42,818 nt of DNA from Clostridia bacterium (lineage in GTDB: Bacteria; Bacillota; Clostridia; Oscillospirales; CAG-272): contig JAGBAS010000087.1 in NCBI GenBank assembly GCA_017938885.1, forward strand, positions 1 through 42,818. Direction: 5' to 3'. This document shows, piece after piece, positions 1-8,011 of this stretch (its first letter is position 1; every line of letters begins with the position of its first letter). Both the position numbers and the translations under genes were made by a program. A model generated the notes under the pieces. It made no database searches, had not been told where the DNA came from, and saw only the letters and a list, made by a program, of their open reading frames with translations.

Positions 1-30
1 CTATTCTCGCTTTTGGAATCAACAATATGT

Positions 31-150
31 GGGCTTTCCTCATACTCTTGCCTTCCCCTGGGGGAAGGTGGCACGCCAAAGGCGTGACGGATGAGGGTTA
101 CACGTCCCCATTCCGCTTGGTTCCGTCAGCCCGACAAACCCAAATTTGAA
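31..150. repeat. Right part of a palindromic intergenic element (family A, copy 1)
   Basis: This contains the hairpin arms CCTTCCCC/GGGGAAGG and GGCACGCC/GGCGTGAC, then the family end motif CCGACAAACCCAAATTTG at 131-149. The same end and arms recur near 3.5, 20.8, 30.6 and 42.6 kb. The left part is degenerate or lies outside the window. No coding potential is apparent. Confidence 0.75.
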
Positions 151-183
151 CCTTTCCACGATCCTGAAAGGAGATCTACCACG

Positions 184-1041
184 ATGAAGACCTGCATCAC
201 CTCCGACTACCTCCACGCCTACGGCTTTGAGGAAGGCCTCAGGATCATGAGGTCCCACGGCTACGACGCCCTGGACTACGGCTGGTTCTGTCACACCGAG
301 AACAAGATCTTCCACGTCCCCGAGGCCGAGTTCGTCTCCACCCTGAAGCGGGAGCGGGAGATCGTTGAAAGTAATGGCCTGTTCGTCAACCAGACCCACG
401 GCGCGTGGCGTTGGCCGGCGCAGGACTTTTCGGCATATGACCGCGCCGAGCGGTACGCCGCTATGGAAACAGGCATCCGAGGGACCGCCCTGTTGGGCGC
501 GCCCAACTTCGTGATCCATTGCATCATGCCCTTCGGGGAGAACAACCCAGCCCACAAGGAGGAGCTGTGGCAGATGAATCTCGACCACTTTACCCCCCTG
601 TGCGATATGGCCGGGGAGCTGGGGGTCACGGTCTGCTTTGAGAATCTCCCCTTCACCTCCCTGCCCCTGTCCCGCTGGAATGAGACCTTGGAGTTTGTCA
701 AGCTCATGAACCATCCCGCCATGAAGATGTGTCTGGACACAGGCCACGCCGCCGTCTACGGGGACTCCCCCGCCGCCGCCGTCCGCGCCATCGGCAAGGA
801 GTACCTGGCGGCCCTCCACGTCCACGACAACGACGGTCGTGGCGACCTCCATTGGAGGCCCGGCGAGGGTGTGATCGACTGGGCGGACTTTACGAAAGCC
901 CTCCACGAGATCGGCTTTGAGGGCTGTGTGTCCCTGGAGACCTCGGTCAAGCACGAGGGCGATCCCGCTCTGTGGGATGCCAAGGAGCGGGAGCTGTTCG
1001 CCAAGGTGAGAGCTATGGCGGACGGGACTTATGGGAAGTAA
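184..1041 (+). CDS. Sugar phosphate isomerase/epimerase-like TIM-barrel protein
   Basis: The 285-residue product resembles the xylose-isomerase-like TIM barrel family (AP endonuclease 2 superfamily, as in IolE/IolI), whose members isomerise or epimerise sugars and inositol derivatives using a divalent metal. Visible family signs are the metal-ligand-type segments VCFENLP, CLDTGHA and LHVHDNDG, and the C-terminal GCVSLETS strand. The ATG at 184 is chosen because AAAGGAG lies 9 bp upstream; the longer open frame from 91 runs through repeat DNA. Two further members of this superfamily lie at 18.1 and 19.2 kb, but they are not close copies. The substrate cannot be deduced and no transporter or kinase adjoins it. 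No convincing promoter was seen; the start sits just downstream of a family A element. Confidence 0.85.
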   Translation: MKTCITSDYLHAYGFEEGLRIMRSHGYDALDYGWFCHTENKIFHVPEAEFVSTLKREREIVESNGLFVNQTHGAWRWPAQDFSAYDRAERYAAMETGIRGTALLGAPNFVIHCIMPFGENNPAHKEELWQMNLDHFTPLCDMAGELGVTVCFENLPFTSLPLSRWNETLEFVKLMNHPAMKMCLDTGHAAVYGDSPAAAVRAIGKEYLAALHVHDNDGRGDLHWRPGEGVIDWADFTKALHEIGFEGCVSLETSVKHEGDPALWDAKERELFAKVRAMADGTYGK

Positions 1042-1069
1042 TACCAATGAAAGTATTGAATATCCTTGG

Positions 1070-1142
1070 GTAGGGGCGCACCTATGTGTGCGCCCGTGTC
1101 GCCAAAGGAAACAGCGGGCGCACACACAGGTGCGCCCCTACC
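1070..1142. repeat. Inverted pair of GGGCGCAC-type repeats (family B, copy 1)
   Basis: Two 26-nt arms, starting GTAGGGGCGCACC and ending GGTGCGCCCCTACC, face each other across about 18 bp and differ at about one position. Each arm is itself a near-palindrome (GGGCGCAC/GTGCGCCC). The same paired arrangement occurs near 6.0 and 19.1 kb. Confidence 0.85.
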
Positions 1143-1190
1143 TCCGTTCAAGGTTTTTGTAAAATAATACAAAGCCTTACCATAAAGAGA

Positions 1191-1225
1191 ACCCGCGGGG
1201 AGATTCCTCGCGGGTCTTTTGTTAT
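1191..1225. terminator. Rho-independent terminator, probably bidirectional
   Basis: ACCCGCGGGGA and TCCTCGCGGGT form an 11-bp stem with a 3-nt loop, followed by TCTTTTGTT on the plus strand. It lies between the convergent isomerase-like and putative anti-sigma genes. The T tract favours the plus strand. Confidence 0.75.
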
Positions 1226-2802
1226 TCGTCGTCGACGTACAGGTGGGGATTCCATTCCCGTTGCAGGTTTTCCAGCGCGGCCAGATCGGCGTCGGACAGA
1301 AGTCCTGCTTCGTAGGCTTTGGACAGAGAGCAGAATACACCATTATGGAGCACCTGCATAATATTACTGTCTGCATATCGAATGACAGCGGGGCCGATGC
1401 GTTGCTCGGATCCCGTATCCGTGTACGCAAAGCGGTCATCGTACAGGATGGCTACCCGCACGCCGTCGCCGTAGGTACCGTAATCGATGGCCAGCACGTC
1501 CAGGGCCGTGGGGTTGGCAGTATAGTAGGCCTCCAAAATGTCGCCGTAGGGAGCCATACCATCGTAGGTCTGGAAAATGATCTCGGAATCTTTTTTGGGC
1601 ATATAGAAGGAGTATTCCCAATAGCCCATCTGATCGTCTCCCACTGAGGGGGTGATGAGCTCGCCGTTGAGGAAGAACAGCGTCCCCACGTCGGTGGCGA
1701 ATTTGATGCGGACGGTGACCTCCTCACCGTCCACGTAGGCCTCGTCGATGGGCTCGTAGAGCCAGTCGGAGCCGATGGGCATGGTGAGGTTGTAGAGGAC
1801 GGCGGGGTCTATGACGGTGGGGACAGCTACCGTGAGTACCCTCTCAAAGGTCTGGCGGTGTCCATCATAGGACAACTCCAGATCGTACTCCCCCGTTGGC
1901 GTATCGGCAGGGATAGAGAACAAATAGGTGGCCTTTCCGGCTATTTCACCTGCGTTGACAGTGATCGTTTCCCTTTCCGCATAATCGACAGGGGCGGGAT
2001 CTCCACGGATCATGTCACCGGTTTCGGAGTGGATCAGGTAGGCGACGGGGGCGTATGTGTCCGGATAACCCGTAAAGGTGAATGTAGCTCCATCATTGAC
2101 CGTTCGGCACGCGATAGAAATACGGTCGCCCGGGATAGCAAACCCGCCGAAGGGCTCATAGCCGAAGGAGAAAGCATGCCGCGGGTAGGTATCTGCCGTC
2201 TCCCTCACCGTCAAAGCCCCGCCGAACACCTGCTTTTCGCCGTCGTAGGACAGCACCAGATCGTACACCCCGGGGGTGGCGTTCTCGGGAATATGGAAAT
2301 GGAAGGTGCGGCTGCCTGTGCTGCCCTTTTCCACTGTGAGCTTGTCGGTATTTGCCAAGGGATAGTCTCCCTCGATCACCACCGACTCGTCCTCTTGCAA
2401 AACCAGCTGTGCGAAGGCGAAAAAGTCATAGGCTTTAAAAGGCTTTCCGTGATTGACGATGGTGGTGCTGACGTTCACGATATCCCCGGGCATGGCCGTG
2501 CCGCTCCACGCCGAGCCGTCGTTGGCGGTCATCTCGTAGGAGAAAGCGAACCGCACCGAAGGATCGCTTCCGGGGCCCGTCATCTCTCCCATCCGTCCCC
2601 AAGCCACCATGCCCACCACGGCGGCGATGGCGACGATGAAGCAGATGCAGGCCACCCCCCACCCGCTGTTCAGGGCGCGGGACAGGGAAGCAAAGGGCTT
2701 CTTCCTGGGCGCGGCTACCCCCACGGGAGCCACCAAGGCCGCCTCAGCGATGTAGGCATCCGAAATGCCCGTCATTTTCTCAAATAATACCTCGCCTTTC
2801 AC
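1222..2802 (-). CDS. Membrane-anchored putative anti-sigma factor with large extracellular region
   Basis: The 526-residue protein has a short cytoplasmic N-terminus (about 46 residues, with a GISDAYIAEA motif of the kind seen in sigma-regulator proteins of this lineage), one membrane helix at about 47-68, and a long outside part. The outside part appears to hold repeated beta-sandwich-like modules of about 100 residues; PGVYDLVLSYDGEKQ and TGEYDLELSYDGHRQ are clear internal repeats. The start is GTG at 2802, overlapping the sigma factor stop in a GTGA, with AAGGGGG upstream, so translation is probably coupled. Position and topology suggest it holds the ECF sigma factor at the membrane until an external signal arrives. 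No zinc anti-sigma motif is visible and the function is inferred from context. Confidence 0.7.
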   Translation of the reverse strand: MKGEVLFEKMTGISDAYIAEAALVAPVGVAAPRKKPFASLSRALNSGWGVACICFIVAIAAVVGMVAWGRMGEMTGPGSDPSVRFAFSYEMTANDGSAWSGTAMPGDIVNVSTTIVNHGKPFKAYDFFAFAQLVLQEDESVVIEGDYPLANTDKLTVEKGSTGSRTFHFHIPENATPGVYDLVLSYDGEKQVFGGALTVRETADTYPRHAFSFGYEPFGGFAIPGDRISIACRTVNDGATFTFTGYPDTYAPVAYLIHSETGDMIRGDPAPVDYAERETITVNAGEIAGKATYLFSIPADTPTGEYDLELSYDGHRQTFERVLTVAVPTVIDPAVLYNLTMPIGSDWLYEPIDEAYVDGEEVTVRIKFATDVGTLFFLNGELITPSVGDDQMGYWEYSFYMPKKDSEIIFQTYDGMAPYGDILEAYYTANPTALDVLAIDYGTYGDGVRVAILYDDRFAYTDTGSEQRIGPAVIRYADSNIMQVLHNGVFCSLSKAYEAGLLSDADLAALENLQREWNPHLYVDDE

Positions 2803-3350
2803 GGTGTGTACCCCCTTTCGATCAGGAAATCCCGTAGCCCCTCGCGGACGCGGGTAATGCGCTTGGTGGCGGCGTTGGCGGTCATGCCGTAGTGCCGCGC
2901 CAAGGCCTTGACGCTGTGGCTGTACCAGTACCGCCCCACGAAGAGCTGTCTGTCCAGCTGGGGAAGGGTCCCCAGATACTCATCCAGCCACCCGCAGATC
3001 ACTGCGGACTCGGTCTCGTCGGGGGCGGGGATGATGTCCTCCAGCTCCTCAAAGGCCACGGTCAGGGCGGCGTCCCGCTTCTCTCTGCGGAGGGCTTTGA
3101 GGCGGTTGAGGGAGATGTTGCGGGTGAGCTTGCCCAGGTAGCCGCAGAGGCTTTGGGGCCACTTGGGGGGCATGGTGTTCCAGGCCGCCACCCAGGTGTC
3201 ATTGACGCACTCCTCGGCGTCGGGCCGGCTGTTCAGAATGTTCATGGAGATCGTATGGCAGTAGGCGCCGTACTGCTTCTGGGTGATCTCCACCGCCTGC
3301 TGGTTGCGGGCGTGATAGAGAGATACAATCTCGAAGTCGTTGAGGATCAT
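2799..3350 (-). CDS. ECF-family RNA polymerase sigma factor
   Basis: The 183-residue product has the two-domain layout of extracytoplasmic-function sigma factors. Region 2 lies at about residues 10-90 (DAEECVNDTWVAAWN, then a helix ending in RNISLNRLKALRREKR). Region 4 lies at about 125-180 (LDRQLFVGRYWYSHSVKALA, then NAATKRITRVREGLRDFL). It would direct RNA polymerase to a small regulon in response to an envelope cue sensed by its partner downstream. The ATG at 3350 is chosen because AAAGGAGG sits 6 bp before it; the open frame to 3452 runs through the promoter. Its own promoter looks like a housekeeping type rather than an ECF type, so autoregulation is not evident. Confidence 0.92.
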   Translation of the reverse strand: MILNDFEIVSLYHARNQQAVEITQKQYGAYCHTISMNILNSRPDAEECVNDTWVAAWNTMPPKWPQSLCGYLGKLTRNISLNRLKALRREKRDAALTVAFEELEDIIPAPDETESAVICGWLDEYLGTLPQLDRQLFVGRYWYSHSVKALARHYGMTANAATKRITRVREGLRDFLIERGYTP

Positions 3351-3442
3351 AGAAGCCTCCTTTCGGTGGGGGAAGTGCCCCTCACCTATATACACAACGC
3401 GGCGGGGGCAAATGTGCCGCAGAAAATGGAATTTCTGTAAAA

Positions 3443-3471
3443 AGTATAACACAAATCCGAGGATATTGCAA
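3443..3471 (-). promoter_or_regulatory. Sigma-A type promoter for the ECF sigma operon
   Basis: On the minus strand, TTGCAA (3466-3471) and TATACT (3443-3448) are separated by 17 bp, about 95 bp upstream of the sigma factor start. Confidence 0.75.
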
Positions 3472-3525
3472 GCAACGGGGGCTGATTCGCATCCGTAAAT
3501 CTCATAGTAACTATTCAGCTAATGT

Positions 3526-3801
3526 TTCAAATTTGGGTTTGTCGGTGAGTTGGGTTTCCTCGTTCTATGCCTTCCCCATGCGGTGCCATCCGCAAGCGGA
3601 TGCGGGGGACCGCAAAGCGGTGGATGAGGAGAGCAAGTTTCCGCTCGGTATCGGGTATGATTTTTCTTGGTGTATCAAGGGGGTTCCGTATACACCCGTA
3701 CGGAAAAACAAACCCGCTCTCCTCATCCACCACCTACGGTGGTCCCCCTTCCCCGCTGGGGAAGGCTCACGAGGAAACCCACCGCTAACCCCCAATTTGA
3801 A
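3526..3801. repeat. Palindromic intergenic element (family A, copy 2)
   Basis: This 276-bp element runs from TTCAAATTTGGGTTTGTCGG to an inverted end ACCGCTAACCCCCAATTTGAA. Inner inverted arms are GGTTTCCTCG/CGAGGAAACC and GGATGAGGAGAGC (3622-3634)/GCTCTCCTCATCC (3716-3728), with smaller hairpins such as GCCATCCGC/GCGGATGC. It has no supported gene. It fills most of the gap between the sigma promoter and the lipoprotein gene. Confidence 0.88.
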
Positions 3802-3885
3802 GTATGGTTGAATCGTTACATCTCATATTGCTTGTGTAAAATTTTATTTAAATTAATTACGGAAGTATTGTTTTTTTTCGAAAAT

Positions 3886-4992
3886 ATGTTACCATATAAA
3901 GGAAAAGAAGCATGGAAGGAGTTTTATATTAAATTGATCAGATTGCTGACTACGTGCGCTCTCGCGGTATGGCTTTTGTGTGTTGGGTGTGCCTGTACGG
4001 TGTCGGGCGATCCATCGGTATCGGATGCTTCCGACGGACAGACTCAAGGGATCGGCGATTCCGTGACGCTTCCGCCGATGACCGAGGAGAATACCGTCGG
4101 AGGCGAAACGGTACCCGCTGATACGGCGGAAACAGAGGCAGAATCTACCGTTTCCGCTCCGAACGTGAATACAGGCGGCTCTGCGATTACCGACGTTGGT
4201 CCTCTGGAGATGATCTGTTCCCCCGATCGGGTGCATAATGTGACGACGGCTATCTACGTGGGCTATGAGGTCATGGGCGAGGACGGATATTACCTGACTT
4301 TTCAGACGGTTCAGAACCACGTCGGCTTGGCTATGACCGAGCAGTTTGAGACCATTTACTATCCGATGGATACCTTTTCTGCAAGCTCTGCCGACATCCC
4401 GTTTGAAATCGGGAAGACGTATCTGCTGCTCCTGCATCGGTATCGGAACGTATATGCCGACGGGGATTATTTTCAGATCAGCGGGGATCTGTTGGTGCAG
4501 ACGGATGATTTCGAGAACGCCACGCTGAACGGGCGTCCCCTTGAAACGCAGGTGGCCGGCATGAAGATCACGGTGAACACAACGCCGGAGGACTTTATCG
4601 CCTATCTGACCGAGATCACGGCCGATCACCCCGATTTTACGGGACAAGATTACATTCAGTCCAATGTGCGCGTGGATATCATGACGGCCTCTCCCCACGT
4701 GGTTACGGTTACGGCTTCGTCGGTTACCTCCGCTATGTCGGTATCCACCGTGACTATTCGTTGCCGTGTGGATGCCGTCCAAAAGGGCACGCTTGCGGAA
4801 GGGACGTACATTGATGTTATGTTCCCCCTGAATGCGGACGTGGAATTGGGGCAGACCTTTATCGTGACGTTGAACGACCCCTTGCCGAACGGAACGGATT
4901 GGTATATGTTTTCCTGTAAAGAGGCCATGTATCCCCTGTCTGAATTGAACGATATCCTGTCCATCATCCGGGAGATCAGCGAGGATGAATAA
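3886..4992 (+). CDS. Putative secreted lipoprotein
   Basis: A 368-residue protein with an N-terminal hydrophobic segment (LTTCALAVWLLCVGCAC) resembling a lipoprotein signal, although the residue at -3 is Cys rather than Leu. A Ser/Thr/Glu-rich linker of about 60 residues follows, as in many clostridial surface lipoproteins. The remainder is beta-rich with no motif that I recognise. The in-frame ATG at 3886 lacks a ribosome binding site. AAGGAG at 3916-3921 sits 6 bp before an ATT (3928) and 12 bp before a TTG (3934), either of which would give a compact signal peptide, so the true start is uncertain. Base composition is a little less GC-rich than neighbours. No terminator is seen downstream. 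Confidence 0.75.
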   Translation: MLPYKGKEAWKEFYIKLIRLLTTCALAVWLLCVGCACTVSGDPSVSDASDGQTQGIGDSVTLPPMTEENTVGGETVPADTAETEAESTVSAPNVNTGGSAITDVGPLEMICSPDRVHNVTTAIYVGYEVMGEDGYYLTFQTVQNHVGLAMTEQFETIYYPMDTFSASSADIPFEIGKTYLLLLHRYRNVYADGDYFQISGDLLVQTDDFENATLNGRPLETQVAGMKITVNTTPEDFIAYLTEITADHPDFTGQDYIQSNVRVDIMTASPHVVTVTASSVTSAMSVSTVTIRCRVDAVQKGTLAEGTYIDVMFPLNADVELGQTFIVTLNDPLPNGTDWYMFSCKEAMYPLSELNDILSIIREISEDE

Positions 4993-5078
4993 TCCTGCGC
5001 AAGTGACCGCTTCAAGGTATGAATCGACTGAGGGAGGGTGAAAAACACATTTTTTGTCGAAAAAATTCCCCAAACATC

Positions 5079-5107
5079 TTGCACAACCCACCGAAATGAT
5101 GTATAAT
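5079..5107 (+). promoter_or_regulatory. Sigma-A promoter for the phosphatidyltransferase gene
   Basis: TTGCAC (5079-5084) and a consensus TATAAT (5102-5107) with a 17-bp spacer, 52 bp before the start codon. Confidence 0.85.
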
Positions 5108-5159
5108 ATAGAGTAACCCCACCGCGCCGCGCGGTGTTCATCATGCAAGGAGAAGACAC

Positions 5160-5810
5160 ATGATCGGTTTCTATAACTATACGGTTATTCTGACATACAT
5201 CAGCCTCCTGGTTTCCGCTGTAGGCATTGGCTTTGCCGTGACGGAGAACCCTTTCGCCGCCCTGTGCTGTCTCATGGCCTCGGGGATCTGCGATATGTTC
5301 GACGGCAAGATCGCCCGCACCCGCAAAAAGTCCACCGACGAGGAAAAACGCTTCGGCATCCAGCTGGATTCCCTCTGCGATATTGTCTGCTTCGGTGTCC
5401 TCCCCGCCTCCGTGGCGGTCAGCATGACCTCTGCCGCCGCGCAGTGCGATCGGATCGCGGTCTGGGCGGTCAGCGGCCTGTACATCCTCTGCGCCCTCAT
5501 CCGCCTGGCCTACTTCAACGTCACCGAGGAGACCAGACAAGCCACCGAGGGCGGCCGCCGTACCCACTTCATGGGGGTTCCCGTTACGACCTCGGCGGTA
5601 ATCTTTCCCCCGGTCTACGCTCTGACCCTCCTTCTTTCCGAGAGCCTCCCCGCCGTCGCGCCCTGGGTCTATCCGGCCTTCCTGCTCGTCACAGCCGTGG
5701 CTTTCATCGCCCCCGTCAAGGTCAGAAAGCCCCATACCGTAGGCCTGGTCGTCCTGGGTCTGATCGGACTCTTGGAGGCGGCGCTGATGTTCTACTTACT
5801 GCTTCGTTGA
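5160..5810 (+). CDS. pssA: CDP-alcohol phosphatidyltransferase, probably phosphatidylserine synthase
   Basis: This 216-residue integral membrane enzyme carries the CDP-alcohol phosphotransferase motif: D45, D48-G49, A52-R53, G66, D70 and D74, read from DMFDGKIAR and GIQLDSLCD. The Arg-to-Gly gap is 12 residues, longer than the usual 8-9. About six hydrophobic segments follow the family topology. Enzymes of this class transfer a phosphatidyl group from CDP-diacylglycerol to an alcohol; the DSLCDIVCFGVLP stretch resembles PssA, which uses L-serine. No decarboxylase (psd) gene adjoins, so the serine specificity is an inference and another alcohol is possible. The ATG is preceded by AAGGAG at 7 bp. 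It is a single-gene transcript with its own promoter and terminator. Confidence 0.82.
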   Translation: MIGFYNYTVILTYISLLVSAVGIGFAVTENPFAALCCLMASGICDMFDGKIARTRKKSTDEEKRFGIQLDSLCDIVCFGVLPASVAVSMTSAAAQCDRIAVWAVSGLYILCALIRLAYFNVTEETRQATEGGRRTHFMGVPVTTSAVIFPPVYALTLLLSESLPAVAPWVYPAFLLVTAVAFIAPVKVRKPHTVGLVVLGLIGLLEAALMFYLLLR

Positions 5811-5823
5811 TCGGTACTATATT

Positions 5824-5856
5824 ATCCCTCGCCCAAGCGGCGGGGGATCTTTTGTT
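5824..5856 (+). terminator. Rho-independent terminator after pssA
   Basis: ATCCCTCGCC and GGCGGGGGAT pair around CAAGC, followed by CTTTTGTTATT. Confidence 0.8.
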
Positions 5857-5919
5857 ATTGATCTGTCTGAAGTGGCAAAGGGTTTTGAAGAATAGAGAAA
5901 AGTGATTGCTCGGTTGTCT

Positions 5920-6138
5920 TTCAAATTGGGGGTTAGCGGGCTGTTTGATGGAACAGATCAGAATGCTTTTCGTTGGCGGGCGCACACATAGGTGCGCCCC
6001 TACCGAGCATCAAAAAGCCGAAATGTTATGATCCTGAATAAAAAATCAGGGTAGGGGCGCACCTGTGTGTGCGCCCGTTACATAGCGGTCTTATCGTGCA
6101 TATCCGGTGACATACGCACCGACAAACCCAAATTTGAA
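5920..6138. repeat. Composite element: family A ends around a family B pair (copy 3)
   Basis: The left end TTCAAATTGGGGGTTAGCGG and right end ACCGACAAACCCAAATTTGAA are those of the family A elements. The interior lacks the usual A core and instead holds an inverted family B pair at 5976-6077. There is no coding potential. Confidence 0.82.
5976..6077. repeat. Inverted pair of family B repeats (copy 2), nested
   Basis: GCGGGCGCACACATAGG and its partner ending GTGTGTGCGCCCG face each other across about 45 bp, inside the composite element. Orientation matches the 19.0-kb copy and is opposite to the 1.1-kb copy. Confidence 0.85.
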
Positions 6139-6205
6139 AAATAAGCCGTATCATGACGAAGAAAAAACGAAAACGAGTCCATCACCCCTTTTGCGCCGAA
6201 AACCC

Positions 6206-6234
6206 TTGAAAAAAGAGGGAAAATGTGCTATACT
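6206..6234 (+). promoter_or_regulatory. Sigma-A promoter for the ABC exporter operon
   Basis: TTGAAA (6206-6211) and TATACT (6229-6234) with a 17-bp spacer, 43 bp before the first start codon. Confidence 0.82.
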
Positions 6235-6277
6235 ATATAGTTAGAATCCGAATACACACAGGAGCGTAACCGTTACC

Positions 6278-8011
6278 ATGAAAATATTCCTACGCTGTCT
6301 CCGTATGTACCCCAAGGAGACGATCTTAGCTCCGCTTTTCAAACTCTTAGAGGCCTGCTTTGACCTCTGCGTGCCCCTGGTGGTGGCCGCCATCATCGAC
6401 AAGGGCATAAAAGGGAATGACACCGCCCTCGTCTGGCAGCTCTGCGGGGTGCTGGTGCTGTTGGCTTTCGTGGGCCTCGGTTGGGCTATCACCGCCCAGT
6501 ATTTCTCGGCCAAGGCCGCCGTGGGCTCGGCCGCGCGGATGCGCCGCGAGCTGTTCGCCCATATGCAGTCCTTCACTTACGCCCAGACCGACCGCATGGG
6601 CACCTCCTCCATGATTACCCGCATGACCAGCGACGTAAACCAACTGCAAACGGGTGTCAACATCACCCTCCGTCTCCTGCTCCGCTCCCCCATCATCGTC
6701 TTTGGTGCCATGATTATGGCCTTTACCATCGACGCCGGGCTCGCCCTCATCTTCGTCGCCGCCATACCCCTGTTGGCCGTGGTGGTCTTCGGTGTCATGC
6801 TGGGGGGCATTCCCCTCTACCGCAAGGTGCAGAACCGCCTGGACCGCGTCACCGCCGTCACCCGCGAGAACCTGTCGGGGGTGCGTCCCGTCCGCGCCTT
6901 CCGCAAGGAGGGATCCGAGATCGACCGCTTCGCCGCCGTTAATCGGGAGCAGACCTCCCTCCAGAACAAGGCGGGCATACTCACTGCCGTCATGAACCCC
7001 GTGACCTACGTCATCGTCAACCTGGCGGTGATCCTCCTCATCCGTCAGGGCGCTTTCGCTGTCCATGAAGGCGGTATCACCCAGGGCCAGGTGGTGGCGC
7101 TGGTGAACTACATGGGTCAGATCCTGGTGGAGCTGGTCAAGATGGCCACCTCCATCTTCACCGTCACCAAGGCCGTGGCCTGCGGCAACCGCATCGGCGC
7201 GGTGCTGGATATGCCTGCGGGCATGGCGGTGACCCCCGCCCCCGATGGCACCCCCATCCCCTCGGCCGATACCCCCGCCGTAGTCTTCGACAAGGTCACC
7301 ATGACCTACGAGGGCGGCGGCGCCCCCTCCCTCCATGACATCAGCTTCACTGCAAAGCGGGGCATGACCGTGGGCATCATCGGCGGTACGGGCTCGGGCA
7401 AGACGACGCTGGTCAACCTCATCCCCCGCTTCTATGAAGCCGACGAGGGCACCGTCTCGGTCTTCGGCCTGCCCGTACAGTGCTACGATCCCGAGGCCCT
7501 TCGCGAGAGCATCGGCGTAGTCCCACAGAAGGCTGAGCTGTTCAAGGGTACGGTGCGCTCCAACCTCCTCTGGGGCAAGGAGACCGCCACCGACGAGGAG
7601 CTGTGGGAGGCCCTGGAAGCCGCCCAGGCCGCCGACTTCGTTCGGGAGAAGGAGGGTCAGCTGGACGCGCCCGTGGAGCAGAAGGGAAGGAACCTCTCGG
7701 GCGGGCAGAAGCAACGCCTCACCATCGCCCGCGCCCTGGTGGGCAAGCCCGAGATCCTGATCCTGGACGACTCCGCCTCGGCCCTGGACTTTGCCACCGA
7801 CGCCAAGCTCCGCGCCGCGCTCCGAGAGCTTGCGGGAGACCCCACCGTCTTCATCATCTCCCAGCGCACCTCCTCCATCCGCGCCGCTGACCTCATCATA
7901 GTCCTGGACGAGGGCCGCGCCGTGGGCATGGGGACTCACGAGGAGCTTCTCCGCTCCTGCGAGGTCTACCGCGAGATCCACGAGTCCCAGTTCAAGGGAG
8001 GTGAAGCGTGA
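6278..8011 (+). CDS. ABC exporter half-transporter with degenerate ATP site (subunit A)
   Basis: A 577-residue half-transporter: six membrane helices in about residues 1-310, then an ATPase domain. Walker A is GGTGSGKTT near residue 369 and the signature is LSGGQKQR. Two catalytic positions deviate. Walker B reads LILDDSAS, with Asp where the catalytic Glu should be (about 497), and the switch histidine is replaced in ISQRTSS (about 529). This is the known pattern of one partner of heterodimeric type IV exporters such as TM287/288 or BmrCD, in which only one of the two ATP sites hydrolyses efficiently. The next gene supplies the canonical partner, and the two reading frames overlap by one base (TGATG). 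Cargo is unknown; drugs, lipids or peptides are all possible. No regulator gene adjoins. AGGAG lies 13 bp upstream of the start. Confidence 0.93.
   Translation: MKIFLRCLRMYPKETILAPLFKLLEACFDLCVPLVVAAIIDKGIKGNDTALVWQLCGVLVLLAFVGLGWAITAQYFSAKAAVGSAARMRRELFAHMQSFTYAQTDRMGTSSMITRMTSDVNQLQTGVNITLRLLLRSPIIVFGAMIMAFTIDAGLALIFVAAIPLLAVVVFGVMLGGIPLYRKVQNRLDRVTAVTRENLSGVRPVRAFRKEGSEIDRFAAVNREQTSLQNKAGILTAVMNPVTYVIVNLAVILLIRQGAFAVHEGGITQGQVVALVNYMGQILVELVKMATSIFTVTKAVACGNRIGAVLDMPAGMAVTPAPDGTPIPSADTPAVVFDKVTMTYEGGGAPSLHDISFTAKRGMTVGIIGGTGSGKTTLVNLIPRFYEADEGTVSVFGLPVQCYDPEALRESIGVVPQKAELFKGTVRSNLLWGKETATDEELWEALEAAQAADFVREKEGQLDAPVEQKGRNLSGGQKQRLTIARALVGKPEILILDDSASALDFATDAKLRAALRELAGDPTVFIISQRTSSIRAADLIIVLDEGRAVGMGTHEELLRSCEVYREIHESQFKGGEA

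Noticed and set aside
3868..3900. Promoter for the lipoprotein gene (TTGTTT with TATAAA)
   Set aside because: The spacing would be about 21 bp and alternatives are equally weak, so no box could be placed with confidence.
6347..7981. Long minus-strand open frame of 544 codons opposite the first ABC exporter gene
   Set aside because: It is the antisense shadow of a GC-rich gene whose plus-strand product has complete ABC motifs. Its translation is low-complexity (Gly, His, Asp, Val) and it has no ribosome binding site.
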